NCBI GenBank assembly: GCA_041493955.1
Contig: JBGPZW010000024.1
Location: 1-30,626 of the forward strand
DNA from: QHYU01 sp041493955
GTDB taxonomy: Bacteria; Acidobacteriota; Terriglobia; Acidiferrales; UBA7541
Direction: 5' to 3'
DNA length: 30,626 bases
Shown here: positions 15,153 to 21,378 of the stretch, piece after piece
Layout of the letters: every line of letters starts with the position of its first letter
Numbering within the stretch: the first letter of the stretch is position 1
Program-made: the position numbers and the translations under genes
The notes under the pieces: model-generated
The model's database searches: none
The model's input: only the letters and a program-made list of their open reading frames with translations
Told to the model about the DNA's origin: nothing

Positions 15153-16229
15153 TTAAGCGCTCACCGGTGGGGTTCCTGGGCCAAGGACTGGCAGGGAGAG
15201 GACGAACTGACGGGCACGCTCCTGCAGCTCCTTCACATACGGGGTGTAGTGCTTCGCCGCGACAGCCTCTGTCGTGCCCAACAGCTTGGCCACGTAGTAG
15301 ATGCTCGCACCTGGCCGGGCCAGGATCATCACCGCGAAGGTATCTCGGAACCGGTGTGCACGGCCCCCCACGATGCCCACCTGGCGAAAGATCCTCCGCA
15401 GCAAGGCGTCGGTGTTCGCCCGGGCCCGGCCCGTCCGCGACGGAAACAGGTACGGTGACATCTGCTGGATCGGCGCCAGCTTCTCCAGGTGGACCGTCAG
15501 AGCCTCGCGCAAGGTGGGATGGAGCGGCAGGGAGACGGTGACGCCGCGCTTCTTGGTCTTGAGGATGATGTGATCGGCCTGCCAGTCGATCGCGGCCTTG
15601 GGGAAGGCGGAGACGTCGGAGATACGCATCCCGGTGAGCAGGAACATGAGCACCAGCGCGCGGCGCTCGGGACTTTCAGCCACAGAGGGGTGGGCCAGCA
15701 GGCGGTCCACTTCGGCCGGGGTGAAGGGCATGGTCCGCCCGCCGGCGGTGTTGAGGCGCTGCTGTTTGACCGGATTCTCCGCCAGGTACTTGCAATCGAG
15801 CGCATAGTTGAACATATGTTTCAGGAGCCGAAGATCGTGCTTGATGCCCTCCGGCCCGACCGTGATTCCCCGGGTGGGATGGACGTCGCGCATCCGATCG
15901 GCGATGTACTCGGAAACCAGAGTGGGCTTGACCTGGCGGAGACCTTCGACGCCGCGCACGGCCAGGAAACGCCCGAAGCGGCTGGCCACAAAGCCATAGC
16001 GGTTGAGCGTCCGCGGCTTCACGCTCGAACTGGCCATGGCCAGAAATTCCTTTTGAAAACTCGCCCACAGCAGGCGCGCGCCGCCGCCGGCGTCTAGCTC
16101 GCGTTCGAGTTCGCCTAGGCGCTCGTTCGCGACGTCGCGGAATTGCGTGTCCAGACTCTTCTTGATGCGCCGACCATTCACCTTGCCCCGGGCGTACCAG
16201 ACACGCCCGATGCGATCGAGATAGAGCAT
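15153..16229 (-). CDS. int: Tyrosine recombinase / phage integrase
   Basis: The 358-residue protein starts at ATG (complement 16227-16229), with AGGAGG 8 nt upstream; a TTG two codons earlier is too close to the SD. It has an N-terminal arm-binding-like region (MLYLDRIGRVWYARG), a SAM-like core-binding domain (residues ~55-160) and a catalytic domain. Catalytic residues visible are Arg202 (TGMRISDV), a Lys in the 224-227 hairpin, His292-x2-Arg295 (HRFRD) and Tyr328 (KHYTPY). The usual second His/Trp in the LGH motif is Thr (LLGTTE), as in a subset of this family. It faces attP on its 3' side and is co-transcribed with the gene at 16242-16574. Confidence 0.95.
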   Translation of the reverse strand: MLYLDRIGRVWYARGKVNGRRIKKSLDTQFRDVANERLGELERELDAGGGARLLWASFQKEFLAMASSSVKPRTLNRYGFVASRFGRFLAVRGVEGLRQVKPTLVSEYIADRMRDVHPTRGITVGPEGIKHDLRLLKHMFNYALDCKYLAENPVKQQRLNTAGGRTMPFTPAEVDRLLAHPSVAESPERRALVLMFLLTGMRISDVSAFPKAAIDWQADHIILKTKKRGVTVSLPLHPTLREALTVHLEKLAPIQQMSPYLFPSRTGRARANTDALLRRIFRQVGIVGGRAHRFRDTFAVMILARPGASIYYVAKLLGTTEAVAAKHYTPYVKELQERARQFVLSLPVLGPGTPPVSA

Positions 16230-16241
16230 GGCCAAAACCTC

Positions 16242-16574
16242 CTAGCGCCAGCGTTTGGCCTTCGGGGCCTTGTGCCCTGGGCTAGCTTCGATCGCGTCAA
16301 GTTCCCGCTGCCATTCGGCTTTTGCCGGCCCCGAGAGTTTGGCGCGCGCGGTTTCAATCGAAAAAACCAAGAAGGAAGGTCTGGGGACCTGGGCCCACGG
16401 GCTGAGCAGGCCAAGCTCTCGCAGACGTGGGATAGAAAAATGGCACTGCATGACTTCTTCCAGGATGGTGCGGGCAAATTCGGCGGGGTATTTGCTGAAC
16501 TCGCGAGCCAGTTCCTCAAACGCGCGCTTACGGTTCTCCGACCAGGGTACGCCCAGCATGGAACGCTTGGACAT
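16242..16574 (-). CDS. Unknown protein, first gene of the integrase operon
   Basis: The frame is open to 16625, but that region carries the promoter. ATG at the complement of 16572-16574 has GGAGGA about 8 nt upstream and gives 110 residues. It is basic and helical (NRKRAFEELAREFSKYPAEFARTILEEV) followed by RLRELGLLSPWAQVP and a Lys/Arg-rich C-terminus. No standard HTH is evident. Six nt separate its stop from the integrase SD region, so the two are co-expressed. Position suggests a regulator of integration or lysogeny (repressor or directionality factor), but this is inference only. Confidence 0.65.
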   Translation of the reverse strand: MSKRSMLGVPWSENRKRAFEELAREFSKYPAEFARTILEEVMQCHFSIPRLRELGLLSPWAQVPRPSFLVFSIETARAKLSGPAKAEWQRELDAIEASPGHKAPKAKRWR

Positions 16575-16631
16575 AAGCGAATCCTCCGAATTTCCCGCGC
16601 GGCGAGGCGCGCCCCGAGAACGCACTAATTG

Positions 16632-16659
16632 ATTATCACCAGGTCTAGCCTTCGGTCAA
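16632..16659 (-). promoter_or_regulatory. Integrase-operon promoter
   Basis: On the minus strand, TTGACC (complement of 16654-16659) and GATAAT (complement of 16632-16637) are spaced 16 nt. They predict a start site near 16625, upstream of the gene starting at 16574. The element is divergent from the early rightward promoter about 45 bp away, giving a compact lysogeny/early switch region. Confidence 0.6.
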
Positions 16660-16701
16660 GCTCTGATTTCCACATGGTATAAACTTCTCTTAATATTTTG
16701 C

Positions 16702-16730
16702 TTGACAGGACTTCGGTTGAGGATTATTGA
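16702..16730 (+). promoter_or_regulatory. Candidate early rightward promoter
   Basis: TTGACA at 16702-16707 and a weak -10 TATTGA at 16725-16730 are 17 nt apart, just before the first early gene, in an AT-rich pocket. If real, the transcript would begin near 16737, which would exclude the TTG 16727 start of the next gene. The strong -35 with a poor -10 could mean regulated use. Confidence 0.45.
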
Positions 16731-17326
16731 TAAGACCGGTGATTAGACCGGTGCTTAACATCACACACCACAAACTTCATGAAAAGGCCATGCGCGGCCT
16801 CGTTTCCCGCTTGAGGAAGCTGCGGCACGAGTGCCAGATCATGCCAGAAACAGGAAGAAAATTTGACCTTCTCGTGGATCGGCGAATCCGCTGCGAGGTC
16901 AAGGCTGCGCAACCGCGCGAGGATCCCGGGGGCTGGTTTTTTAATCTGCATCGTCACGGAAAACGTTCCACCGGCGAGGTGGATCTCTTTGCGTTGTTCC
17001 TGCTCCCCTCACGCATCTGGCTCATTATTCCCGCGCCCGAGATCGATACCCGCCACACGGTTTTCATTTCCATGCGGACTCTCTCGAAGTGGATCCAATG
17101 GCAAGGGCGATGGGAACTTTTCAATAAATCACACTTCCCCGCCATCGACGATCTCTCCCTAGAACTCTTCCGAAACAGAAAAGATACCCAGATTCTCGTC
17201 CGCATGGCGCGCCTCGAGCGACGTCTCTTCGCGCAAGCGGCGAAGGCCAAAGGCATGAAGATTCCCGCCTGGCTCAGGTCTCTAGGCCACCGCGAATCCG
17301 CCCGCCAGGGCCAGGAGCAGCGATGA
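16727..17326 (+). CDS. PD-(D/E)XK-like nuclease, first early gene
   Basis: The 199-residue protein (numbered from TTG 16727) shows a PD-(D/E)XK-like core: helix with Glu19 (HEKAMRGLVSRL), then KFDLLVD with Asp47, CEVKA with Glu57 and Lys59, and GWFFNLHRHGK. It continues with DLFALFLLPSRIWLIIPA, which resembles Holliday-junction-resolvase/restriction-type folds. The start is uncertain: TTG 16727 has GAGGA upstream but overlaps the promoter, while GTG 16739 and GTG 16751 keep Glu19. ATG 16790 would lose it. The C-terminus is basic. The likely role is DNA processing or host/rival DNA attack. It is ATGA-coupled to the next gene. Confidence 0.7.
   Translation: MIRPVIRPVLNITHHKLHEKAMRGLVSRLRKLRHECQIMPETGRKFDLLVDRRIRCEVKAAQPREDPGGWFFNLHRHGKRSTGEVDLFALFLLPSRIWLIIPAPEIDTRHTVFISMRTLSKWIQWQGRWELFNKSHFPAIDDLSLELFRNRKDTQILVRMARLERRLFAQAAKAKGMKIPAWLRSLGHRESARQGQEQR
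16733..16753 (+). repeat. Operator-like direct repeats AGACCGGTG
   Basis: AGACCGGTG occurs at 16733-16741 and again at 16745-16753 (12-bp period), at the predicted start site of the early promoter. Each copy contains the palindromic core ACCGGT. A regulator binding here would control early transcription. The repeats are also readable as coding sequence (IRPVIRPV) if translation starts at TTG 16727. Confidence 0.5.
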
Positions 17327-17589
17327 AAGGCCGGCGCCCGAAGCTATTGCCGAACTCCGGTAAGAGATTCGATACCGGAGATTGGCTGATCTTTAATCCT
17401 GACACGCAGGCACTCGAATGTACCCGCTGCGGCGCACTTCATTGGCCGGGCTTTCCGCTGCGATTAGAAATTCTGCTCCAAGCCGGGCAGGACTTCCTGG
17501 CGCTGCACAGAGACTGCGAGCCGGCCAGCGAAAATCAAGGCTCGGATCGATCGCGGGAACTGGCGCGCGAGGGGATGGTGCGGGCATGA
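17323..17589 (+). CDS. Hypothetical small protein with CxxC
   Basis: The 88-residue protein starts at an ATG overlapping the previous stop. It has FDTGDWLIFNPDTQALECTRCGALHW with a CxxC and a later LHRDCEP, which could give a C-C-H-C zinc site spanning about 35 residues. No family recognised. It belongs to the early operon by overlap on both sides. The nucleic-acid-binding suggestion rests only on the Cys/His spacing. Confidence 0.65.
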   Translation: MKGRRPKLLPNSGKRFDTGDWLIFNPDTQALECTRCGALHWPGFPLRLEILLQAGQDFLALHRDCEPASENQGSDRSRELAREGMVRA

Positions 17590-17645
17590 GAGGTCAGGAA
17601 GTCAAAAGCGAATTCGTGATGATCCGGAAGGGCCTGGCAGCATGA
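17586..17645 (+). CDS. Possible 19-residue leader/small ORF
   Basis: The ATG overlaps the previous stop (ATGA) and encodes MRGQEVKSEFVMIRKGLAA, ending 29 nt before the next gene. Translation by coupling is plausible, but the length gives no statistical support. Confidence 0.25.
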   Translation: MRGQEVKSEFVMIRKGLAA

Positions 17646-17674
17646 CCGGCGTCACGTGAGAAAGGAAACAGACG

Positions 17675-17998
17675 ATGAACACAAAAGCAATGTACCGGCA
17701 GGGAGACGTTCTTTTCGTGCGACGGGCAAAGCCTCGCAGCACGACGATGCGAGTACTGCGTCCGGATGGCCGGATTCTCGAAGGCGAAGCCACCGGGCAC
17801 ATCCACCGGGTGGCACCAGGATCGCTAGCCCTCGCTGAGGTCTACGAACTTGGCGAAAAGTTATTGCTCACGGCCAGCGAGGACGGGATTTCCATCGTCC
17901 ACGAGGAGCATGAGCCGCTCCTATTGCCGGCGGGAACGTACGAGGTTGTCCGGCAGCGCGAGTACTCGCCAGAAGAAATCCGCAACGTCGCGGACTAG
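17675..17998 (+). CDS. Conserved small phage/plasmid-type protein
   Basis: The 107-residue protein has a compact conserved look: MYRQGDVLFVRR at the start, then ILEGEATGHIHRVAPG, ISIVHEEHEPLLLPAGTYEVVRQREYSPEEIRNVAD. I recognise this RQGDVL / GEATGHxH / HEEH / YEVxxQREY pattern as a widely distributed small protein, but I cannot assign a function. The His-rich GHIH and HEEH motifs could bind metal. AGAAAGGAAA precedes the ATG. It lies 3 nt before the DUF6745-like gene, and the pair probably functions together. Confidence 0.75.
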   Translation: MNTKAMYRQGDVLFVRRAKPRSTTMRVLRPDGRILEGEATGHIHRVAPGSLALAEVYELGEKLLLTASEDGISIVHEEHEPLLLPAGTYEVVRQREYSPEEIRNVAD

Positions 17999-18001
17999 AA
18001 A

Positions 18002-19078
18002 ATGAAACTGGCGGCATCCAGCGAAAAGATCATCGCGGACATCCGCGAAGCCTTCGCCACGTCGCGCTTCGATGAGGAACTCGTTCGTGAAGGCTTCGCG
18101 GAGCACTTGGCATTGCTCAAACTGCCGGCGCGCAAAGTGGTTTTTCATAGCAATCCGGCCACCGCCGTCCTGTCCATCTGCAAATTGGCAGAGCCCGTCG
18201 CCCGCGGAGCCATGAGGGACGCAGCCAGGGCCGCAGCCTGGGACGCAGCCAGGGCCGCAGCCTGGGACGCAGCCTGGGCCGCAGCCTGGGACGCAGCCAG
18301 GGCCGCAGCCTGGGCCGCAGCCTGGGACGCAGCCAGGGCCGCAGCCTGGGACGCAGCCAGGGCCGCAGCCAGGGACGCAGCCTGGGACGCAGCCTGGGAC
18401 GCAGCCTGGGACGCAGCCAGGGACGCAGCCAGGGCCGCAGCCTGGGACGCAGCCAGGGACGCAGCCTGGGACGCAGCCAGGGCCGCAGCCTGGGCCGCAG
18501 CCTGCGCCGCAGCCTGGGCCGCAGCCTGCGCCGCAGCGCGCTCCGCAAATCCGTTTTTGCCATTCCTGAAAATCGTTCGCGGTGGTGGGTTGCTTTTTTG
18601 GGTCACTTCGGAATCCGTCCACGTTGCGCTGGCCCAGATCTCAGCATCAGCCGAGAGACTTCACCGCGATAGCGGTCCAGCAATCGAATATCCCGATGGC
18701 AGCGGTCAATGGTTCTGGAAGGGTGTGCGCGTTACCGAGCAGATCATCCTGCGGCCACAAGAACTGACTGCTGAACAAATTCTTTCTGAGCAAAACGCCG
18801 AAGTCCGGCGCGTGATGATTGAACGCATCGGGTTGGAAAAGTTCCTGGCCATCATGAAAGCCGCCAGGATTCATCAACACGAACGCGGGGAGCTCTATTC
18901 CATTGAGCTGCCCAACGATCCTGAATGCGTGCTCAAAGCGGTGCATGTCGTCGATCCTTCTACTGGCCGGACATACTTCCTGCGCGTGCCTCCGGGCATC
19001 ACCCGTGCCGATGATGCTGTGGCTTGGACCTTCGGGTTCGACCACGTCGGAGATTACAGGCCGCTGCTGGAAACATAA
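18002..19078 (+). CDS. DUF6745-like protein with Ala/Trp/Arg tetrapeptide array
   Basis: The 358-residue protein has a ~70-residue N-terminal region and a 27-unit tetrapeptide array (residues ~73-180, units such as DAAR, AAAW, DAAW). A C-terminal domain follows, with ERLHRDSGPAIEYPDGSGQWFWKGV, NAEVRRVMIERIG, LKAVHVVDPSTGRTYFLRVPPG and DDAVAWTFGF. That C-terminal series matches my memory of DUF6745 proteins found in soil bacteria and some phages; function is unknown. The array should form a long Ala-rich helix or solenoid with Trp and Arg stripes. No good SD precedes ATG 18002, so translation is likely coupled to the gene ending at 17998. Confidence 0.8.
   Translation: MKLAASSEKIIADIREAFATSRFDEELVREGFAEHLALLKLPARKVVFHSNPATAVLSICKLAEPVARGAMRDAARAAAWDAARAAAWDAAWAAAWDAARAAAWAAAWDAARAAAWDAARAAARDAAWDAAWDAAWDAARDAARAAAWDAARDAAWDAARAAAWAAACAAAWAAACAAARSANPFLPFLKIVRGGGLLFWVTSESVHVALAQISASAERLHRDSGPAIEYPDGSGQWFWKGVRVTEQIILRPQELTAEQILSEQNAEVRRVMIERIGLEKFLAIMKAARIHQHERGELYSIELPNDPECVLKAVHVVDPSTGRTYFLRVPPGITRADDAVAWTFGFDHVGDYRPLLET
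18218..18541 (+). repeat. 12-bp coding minisatellite, 27 units
   Basis: The unit GMCGCAGCCWGG is repeated without interruption in 27 consecutive 12-nt units (324 nt), with variation almost only at the M and W positions and TGC in place of WGG in two late units. Each typical unit contains one CCWGG. Repeat length is a multiple of three, so copy-number change keeps the frame. The low complexity also leaves long open frames on the opposite strand, which are artefacts. Confidence 0.95.
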
Positions 19079-19082
19079 TGGC

Positions 19083-19427
19083 ATGACCTTGGCGGAGACA
19101 ATCCGGCTGGATGAAGCGGCGAAACTGGCCGGCGTGCACGTTATCACGCTGCGCCGCTGGCTCGAAGCCGAGCGCGGGTTGGTCTTTGCCCGACGTCGGC
19201 ACGGACAAATTTGCCTGATCGAAGTGAGCGACTTTGAAGCGGTCCAGAAACGCCATATGCCGAAAAAGAAGTGGGCAGCAAGGGGGGAGAAACAATGCAA
19301 GGAACCCGAAGCAGGTGGCTCTCAACCTACGCCGAAGAGGCGCGCGCGGGGCTCGCCAAAACCGAGCGGCGAGCCGAACGCCGCCGGCGAATCGCCGCCT
19401 TCTACTGCCGGCACCGTTGGCTCCTGA
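19083..19427 (+). CDS. MerR/Xis-like helix-turn-helix protein
   Basis: ATG 19083, just after the DUF6745-like stop, gives 114 residues; the open frame extends upstream but inside that gene. Residues 8-28 (RLDEAAKLAGVHVITLRRWLEA) form a MerR/excisionase-type HTH, followed by a wing-like FARRRHGQICLIEVSDFEAV. It could be a transcription regulator or the excisionase for the integrase. The last ~50 residues are Pro/Gly/Arg-rich and low complexity and overlap another ORF with a strong SD, so the functional part may be the first ~65 residues. Confidence 0.65.
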   Translation: MTLAETIRLDEAAKLAGVHVITLRRWLEAERGLVFARRRHGQICLIEVSDFEAVQKRHMPKKKWAARGEKQCKEPEAGGSQPTPKRRARGSPKPSGEPNAAGESPPSTAGTVGS

Positions 19428-19507
19428 AGGCTGCGCTGTTCATCGGCGCGGCGGCATTGTCCGGAGTTGTGGCGGGACTTCTTATGATTTTCGGACTGAT
19501 TCGATGA
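19295..19507 (+). CDS. Small single-pass membrane protein overlapping the HTH gene
   Basis: ATG 19295, with AGGGGGGAG at 19281-19289, encodes 70 residues: an Arg/Glu-rich N-terminal helix (EEARAGLAKTERRAERRRR) and a transmembrane segment near the end (AALFIGAAALSGVVAGLLMIFGL). The frame overlaps the last 133 nt of the HTH gene in another register. The strong SD and coherent topology favour a real gene. Function unknown. Confidence 0.5.
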   Translation: MQGTRSRWLSTYAEEARAGLAKTERRAERRRRIAAFYCRHRWLLKAALFIGAAALSGVVAGLLMIFGLIR

Positions 19508-19752
19508 TCTTCCCGCAGCGCCGCTCCCATTCGGCGCCCTTCCCTAGCACAACTGCGGGGCCGGATCGCCACCCGGCCCCGCACTCCCCTCGGGAGCGGA
19601 AACGGTGAGCTGAACGCTGGAAGATTTGCAGCGCTTCCTTTCTGCAGCGCGGCGGGTCCAGCGATGGAAAGCGGTGCTCTTTCTTAGGCTGCTACGGGAT
19701 TGGACGAATTTCGGAGACTTGCGGTGAGCAACGCGAAAAAGGGGGAACGAGC
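19508..19752 (+). other. 245-bp gap with strong hairpins
   Basis: A perfect 10-bp GC stem GCGGGGCCGG / CCGGCCCCGC (19555-19564, 19573-19582, 8-nt loop) is followed by a second small hairpin CTCCC/GGGAG (19584-19596). No U-tract follows, so it is a possible attenuator or Rho-assisted terminator rather than a textbook one. A short open frame without ATG/GTG start (19617-19727, reads EDLQRFLSAARRVQRW) lies between the hairpins and the next gene; I would not call it a gene. Confidence 0.5.
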
Positions 19753-19992
19753 ATGAAAGTGATTGCGAAGTTTGTTTGTACGGGAGTCACAAAGCACAAC
19801 TGTCCAGGCGTGACGGCGAAACTCACGGCGGAATATGACTCGGCACTGCCCGAGGATCGGCGCTTCGCGCAATCGACGCCGACTGGAACGCTCGAAATCT
19901 TCGTCACGAATCCGAAGGTCGAAGAATTTTTCGCGCCCGGCGAGGCGTACTACCTCGAATTCGAGAAGGTCCCTAAAGCCGCGGCAGCTTAG
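19753..19992 (+). CDS. Conserved small phage protein
   Basis: The 79-residue protein begins MKVIAKFVCTGVTKHNCPG and has AKLTAEYDSALPEDRRFAQSTPTGTLEIFVTNPKVEEFFAPGEAYYLEFEKV. The TPTGTLEI-x-VTNP and F-x-PGEAYY pattern is one I recognise in many unrelated phage early regions as a small beta-rich protein without assigned function. AAGGGGGAACG is the SD. Its TAG overlaps the following GTG start. Confidence 0.75.
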   Translation: MKVIAKFVCTGVTKHNCPGVTAKLTAEYDSALPEDRRFAQSTPTGTLEIFVTNPKVEEFFAPGEAYYLEFEKVPKAAAA

Positions 19993-20192
19993 TGGGCAGG
20001 CTGTTTCAAGATAGCGGTAGCACTGCAGACGAAAGAAGAACTGAGGCTGACCGCTTGCTGACCATGCTGGAAGGGTACGAGGTGCAAATGGAGCCAAAGG
20101 AGCTGCGGTTCATCGAGGACGTGAACGATGGCCGCGCGGTGACTCCCAAGATGCTCTTTTGGCTCCGCGACATCAAGGACAAGTATTTGTGA
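19992..20192 (+). CDS. Hypothetical small helical protein
   Basis: The GTG start overlaps the preceding stop (TAGTG) and gives 66 residues. The sequence is helical and charged (ADERRTEADRLLTMLEGYEVQMEPKELRFIEDV) and ends MLFWLRDIKDKYL, reminiscent of short C-terminal helices of phage proteins that bind partners. No family assigned. It is the last ORF before the structured RNA region. Confidence 0.6.
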   Translation: MGRLFQDSGSTADERRTEADRLLTMLEGYEVQMEPKELRFIEDVNDGRAVTPKMLFWLRDIKDKYL

Positions 20193-20200
20193 CGAGATAG

Positions 20201-20515
20201 GAATCCCCGAAAGGGGAAGGTGAGCCCGTCAAGAACGTAGTAGCTGCGCGGAAGTCTGAGGGACAGACGAAGAAGCTTCGGCTTCGATGCGCGGTGTTCA
20301 GACTTTGCAAGGACGCCCTTCACCTGCAAAGCGCGGGCTCATTAAAATCTTGCGAGGGCGGCACAACTCAGTCCTGGGCTGACTGAGCCGTCGTGCGGTT
20401 TCGATTCCGCCCTTGCAGGAAGTCCTGCGGCGACCGCGACAGGTTCCGGCGATTGAGGGCTGCTGGAATCACGCGCGGACGAGCGGAGACCGTGCCGCGC
20501 GGGTCGCCGCAGGCA
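20201..20515 (+). ncRNA. Large structured RNA of unknown class
   Basis: This 346-bp coding gap is filled by long perfect complementarities. A CCCC-GAAA-GGGG hairpin (205-216, add 20000 to all positions) opens it. An 8-bp closing stem TGAGCCCG/CGGGCTCA (221-228/334-341) encloses AAGTCTGA/TCAGACTT (252-259/298-305), which has an inner UUCG-capped hairpin GAAGC/GCTTC (272-285). It also encloses CTTTGCA/TGCAAAG (303-309/325-331). A second domain has a 13-bp stem (349-361/407-419) over a 7-bp hairpin CTCAGTC/GACTGAG. A third has a 12-bp stem CCTGCGGCGACC/GGTCGCCGCAGG (424-435/502-513) enclosing GGTTCC/GGAATC and CGCGCGG/CCGCGCG. It resembles none of the tmRNA, RNase P, SRP or 6S signatures I know. 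Strand is assumed from flanking genes. Confidence 0.75.
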
Positions 20516-20538
20516 ATTGTTAAACGCTAAGAGGAGCC

Positions 20539-20766
20539 GTGACCTATTGGCTTCATTTTGAGGAAATGCCGAAGTCCGCGGAAAGAAAGACATTGATCTT
20601 CGCGGCGGTCACCAAAGAGGGCCAGGTGATCGGACAAATCAGGTGGTTCGCGGCTTGGCGAAAGTATTGCTTCTACCCATTTGCAGAAACCGTGTGGGAA
20701 GAAAATTGCCTTCGACAGATTGCCGACTTCATCGAAGGCGAAACGAAAAAGCAACGAATCCGGTGA
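20539..20766 (+). CDS. Conserved small phage protein (WRxYCFxP family)
   Basis: GTG 20539 with GAGGAG at 20531-20536 gives 75 residues. The pattern KTLIFAAVTKEGQVIGQIRWFAAWRKYCFYPFAETVWEENCLRQIADFIE is one I recognise as a small conserved protein in phage and bacterial genomes: a short beta sheet followed by a helix, with WRKYCFYP as the hallmark. Function unknown. It lies 18 bp after the last helix of the structured RNA, so that RNA may be its leader. The stop overlaps the next GTG. Confidence 0.75.
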   Translation: MTYWLHFEEMPKSAERKTLIFAAVTKEGQVIGQIRWFAAWRKYCFYPFAETVWEENCLRQIADFIEGETKKQRIR

Positions 20767-21125
20767 GGCGGAATTTCAAGGCGCACTTTGCGGGGCCGGC
20801 CTACGAGCCTGCGGCGGATCGCGCGCGGCTATCAACCCAGGTCGAGCGCATCCGGCTCTATATGCTCGGAGTGGAATGGCGGACCGTGGCGGAGATCCAA
20901 GAAGAACTCGAGCAAATGTATCCAAGGACTTGCTTCCCGCCCTGCTCGATCTCGGCGCAGCTTCGCAATCTGAAAAAGGCGCAATTCGGGAGCCATCGCC
21001 TGGAGAAGCGTCGGCGCGGGATGGTTCCGCGCGGTCTTTGGGAATTCCGATTGCTGCCGCCGATTCCCTTTGATCCCCGGCCGCAGGGCGTTCTGTTTCC
21101 AAAACAGAGTGCGGCGCCGCGATGA
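20763..21125 (+). CDS. Winged-HTH DNA-binding protein
   Basis: The open frame extends upstream; GTG 20763, overlapping the previous stop (GTGA), gives 120 residues. The core QVERIRLYMLGVEWRTVAEIQEELEQMY...CSISAQLRNLKKAQFGSHRLEKRRRGMVPRGLWEFRL is a winged helix-turn-helix. The SISAQLRNLKK recognition helix and basic wing are typical of small phage proteins in replication regions. The target is unknown; it may be a regulator or an accessory replication protein. Confidence 0.7.
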   Translation: MRRNFKAHFAGPAYEPAADRARLSTQVERIRLYMLGVEWRTVAEIQEELEQMYPRTCFPPCSISAQLRNLKKAQFGSHRLEKRRRGMVPRGLWEFRLLPPIPFDPRPQGVLFPKQSAAPR

Positions 21126-21376
21126 GGTGCAGGCTAGTGCGCGACTGCAACACCACCGCAATCATCTGCACGCGAGGACCGCGCCGACAGCATTGCCGCT
21201 GGTGCAACCGATGGAGCACGAAGCTCTGCGACTTCTCCACTCGCAACGGCGAGACCTGCGATGCACCGCTTTGCGATACGCACGCGACGCGCCTTGCGGA
21301 CCGGATCATCGACTACTGCCCGGAGCATATGAGCAGAATCCACGCCGCGGCGCCGTCCAAACCGAAGAGGGACTGA
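21122..21376 (+). CDS. Cys/His-rich zinc-finger protein
   Basis: The 84-residue protein overlaps the preceding stop (ATGA). Cys/His positions cluster as CNTTAIICTRGP...HCRWCNRWSTKLCDF...CDAPLCDTH...DYCPEHM, enough for two zinc sites in a treble-clef-like arrangement. Such small zinc proteins are common in phage early operons. No specific function can be given. Confidence 0.7.
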   Translation: MRCRLVRDCNTTAIICTRGPRRQHCRWCNRWSTKLCDFSTRNGETCDAPLCDTHATRLADRIIDYCPEHMSRIHAAAPSKPKRD

Positions 21377-21378
21377 CG

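Noticed and set aside
17921..18622. Long minus-strand open frames (up to 233 codons) across the Ala-rich repeat
   Set aside because: They arise because the 12-bp repeat contains no stop in any frame; they consist only of Cys/Pro/Gly, Leu/Arg/Pro or Ala/Ser/Gln repeats, and the plus strand carries the conserved DUF6745-like flanks.
20349..20419. A tRNA (Pro-like GGG anticodon loop, T-loop-like TTCGATT)
   Set aside because: There is no D-arm and the T-stem is off register. The better pairing is a continuous 13-bp stem that uses the supposed T-stem bases, so I treat it as one domain of the structured RNA.
20193..20538. tmRNA, RNase P RNA or group I/II intron
   Set aside because: No tag-peptide frame ending in Ala-Ala-stop, no RNase P core GAGGAAAGUCC block, no group II domain V and no intron-encoded protein were found.
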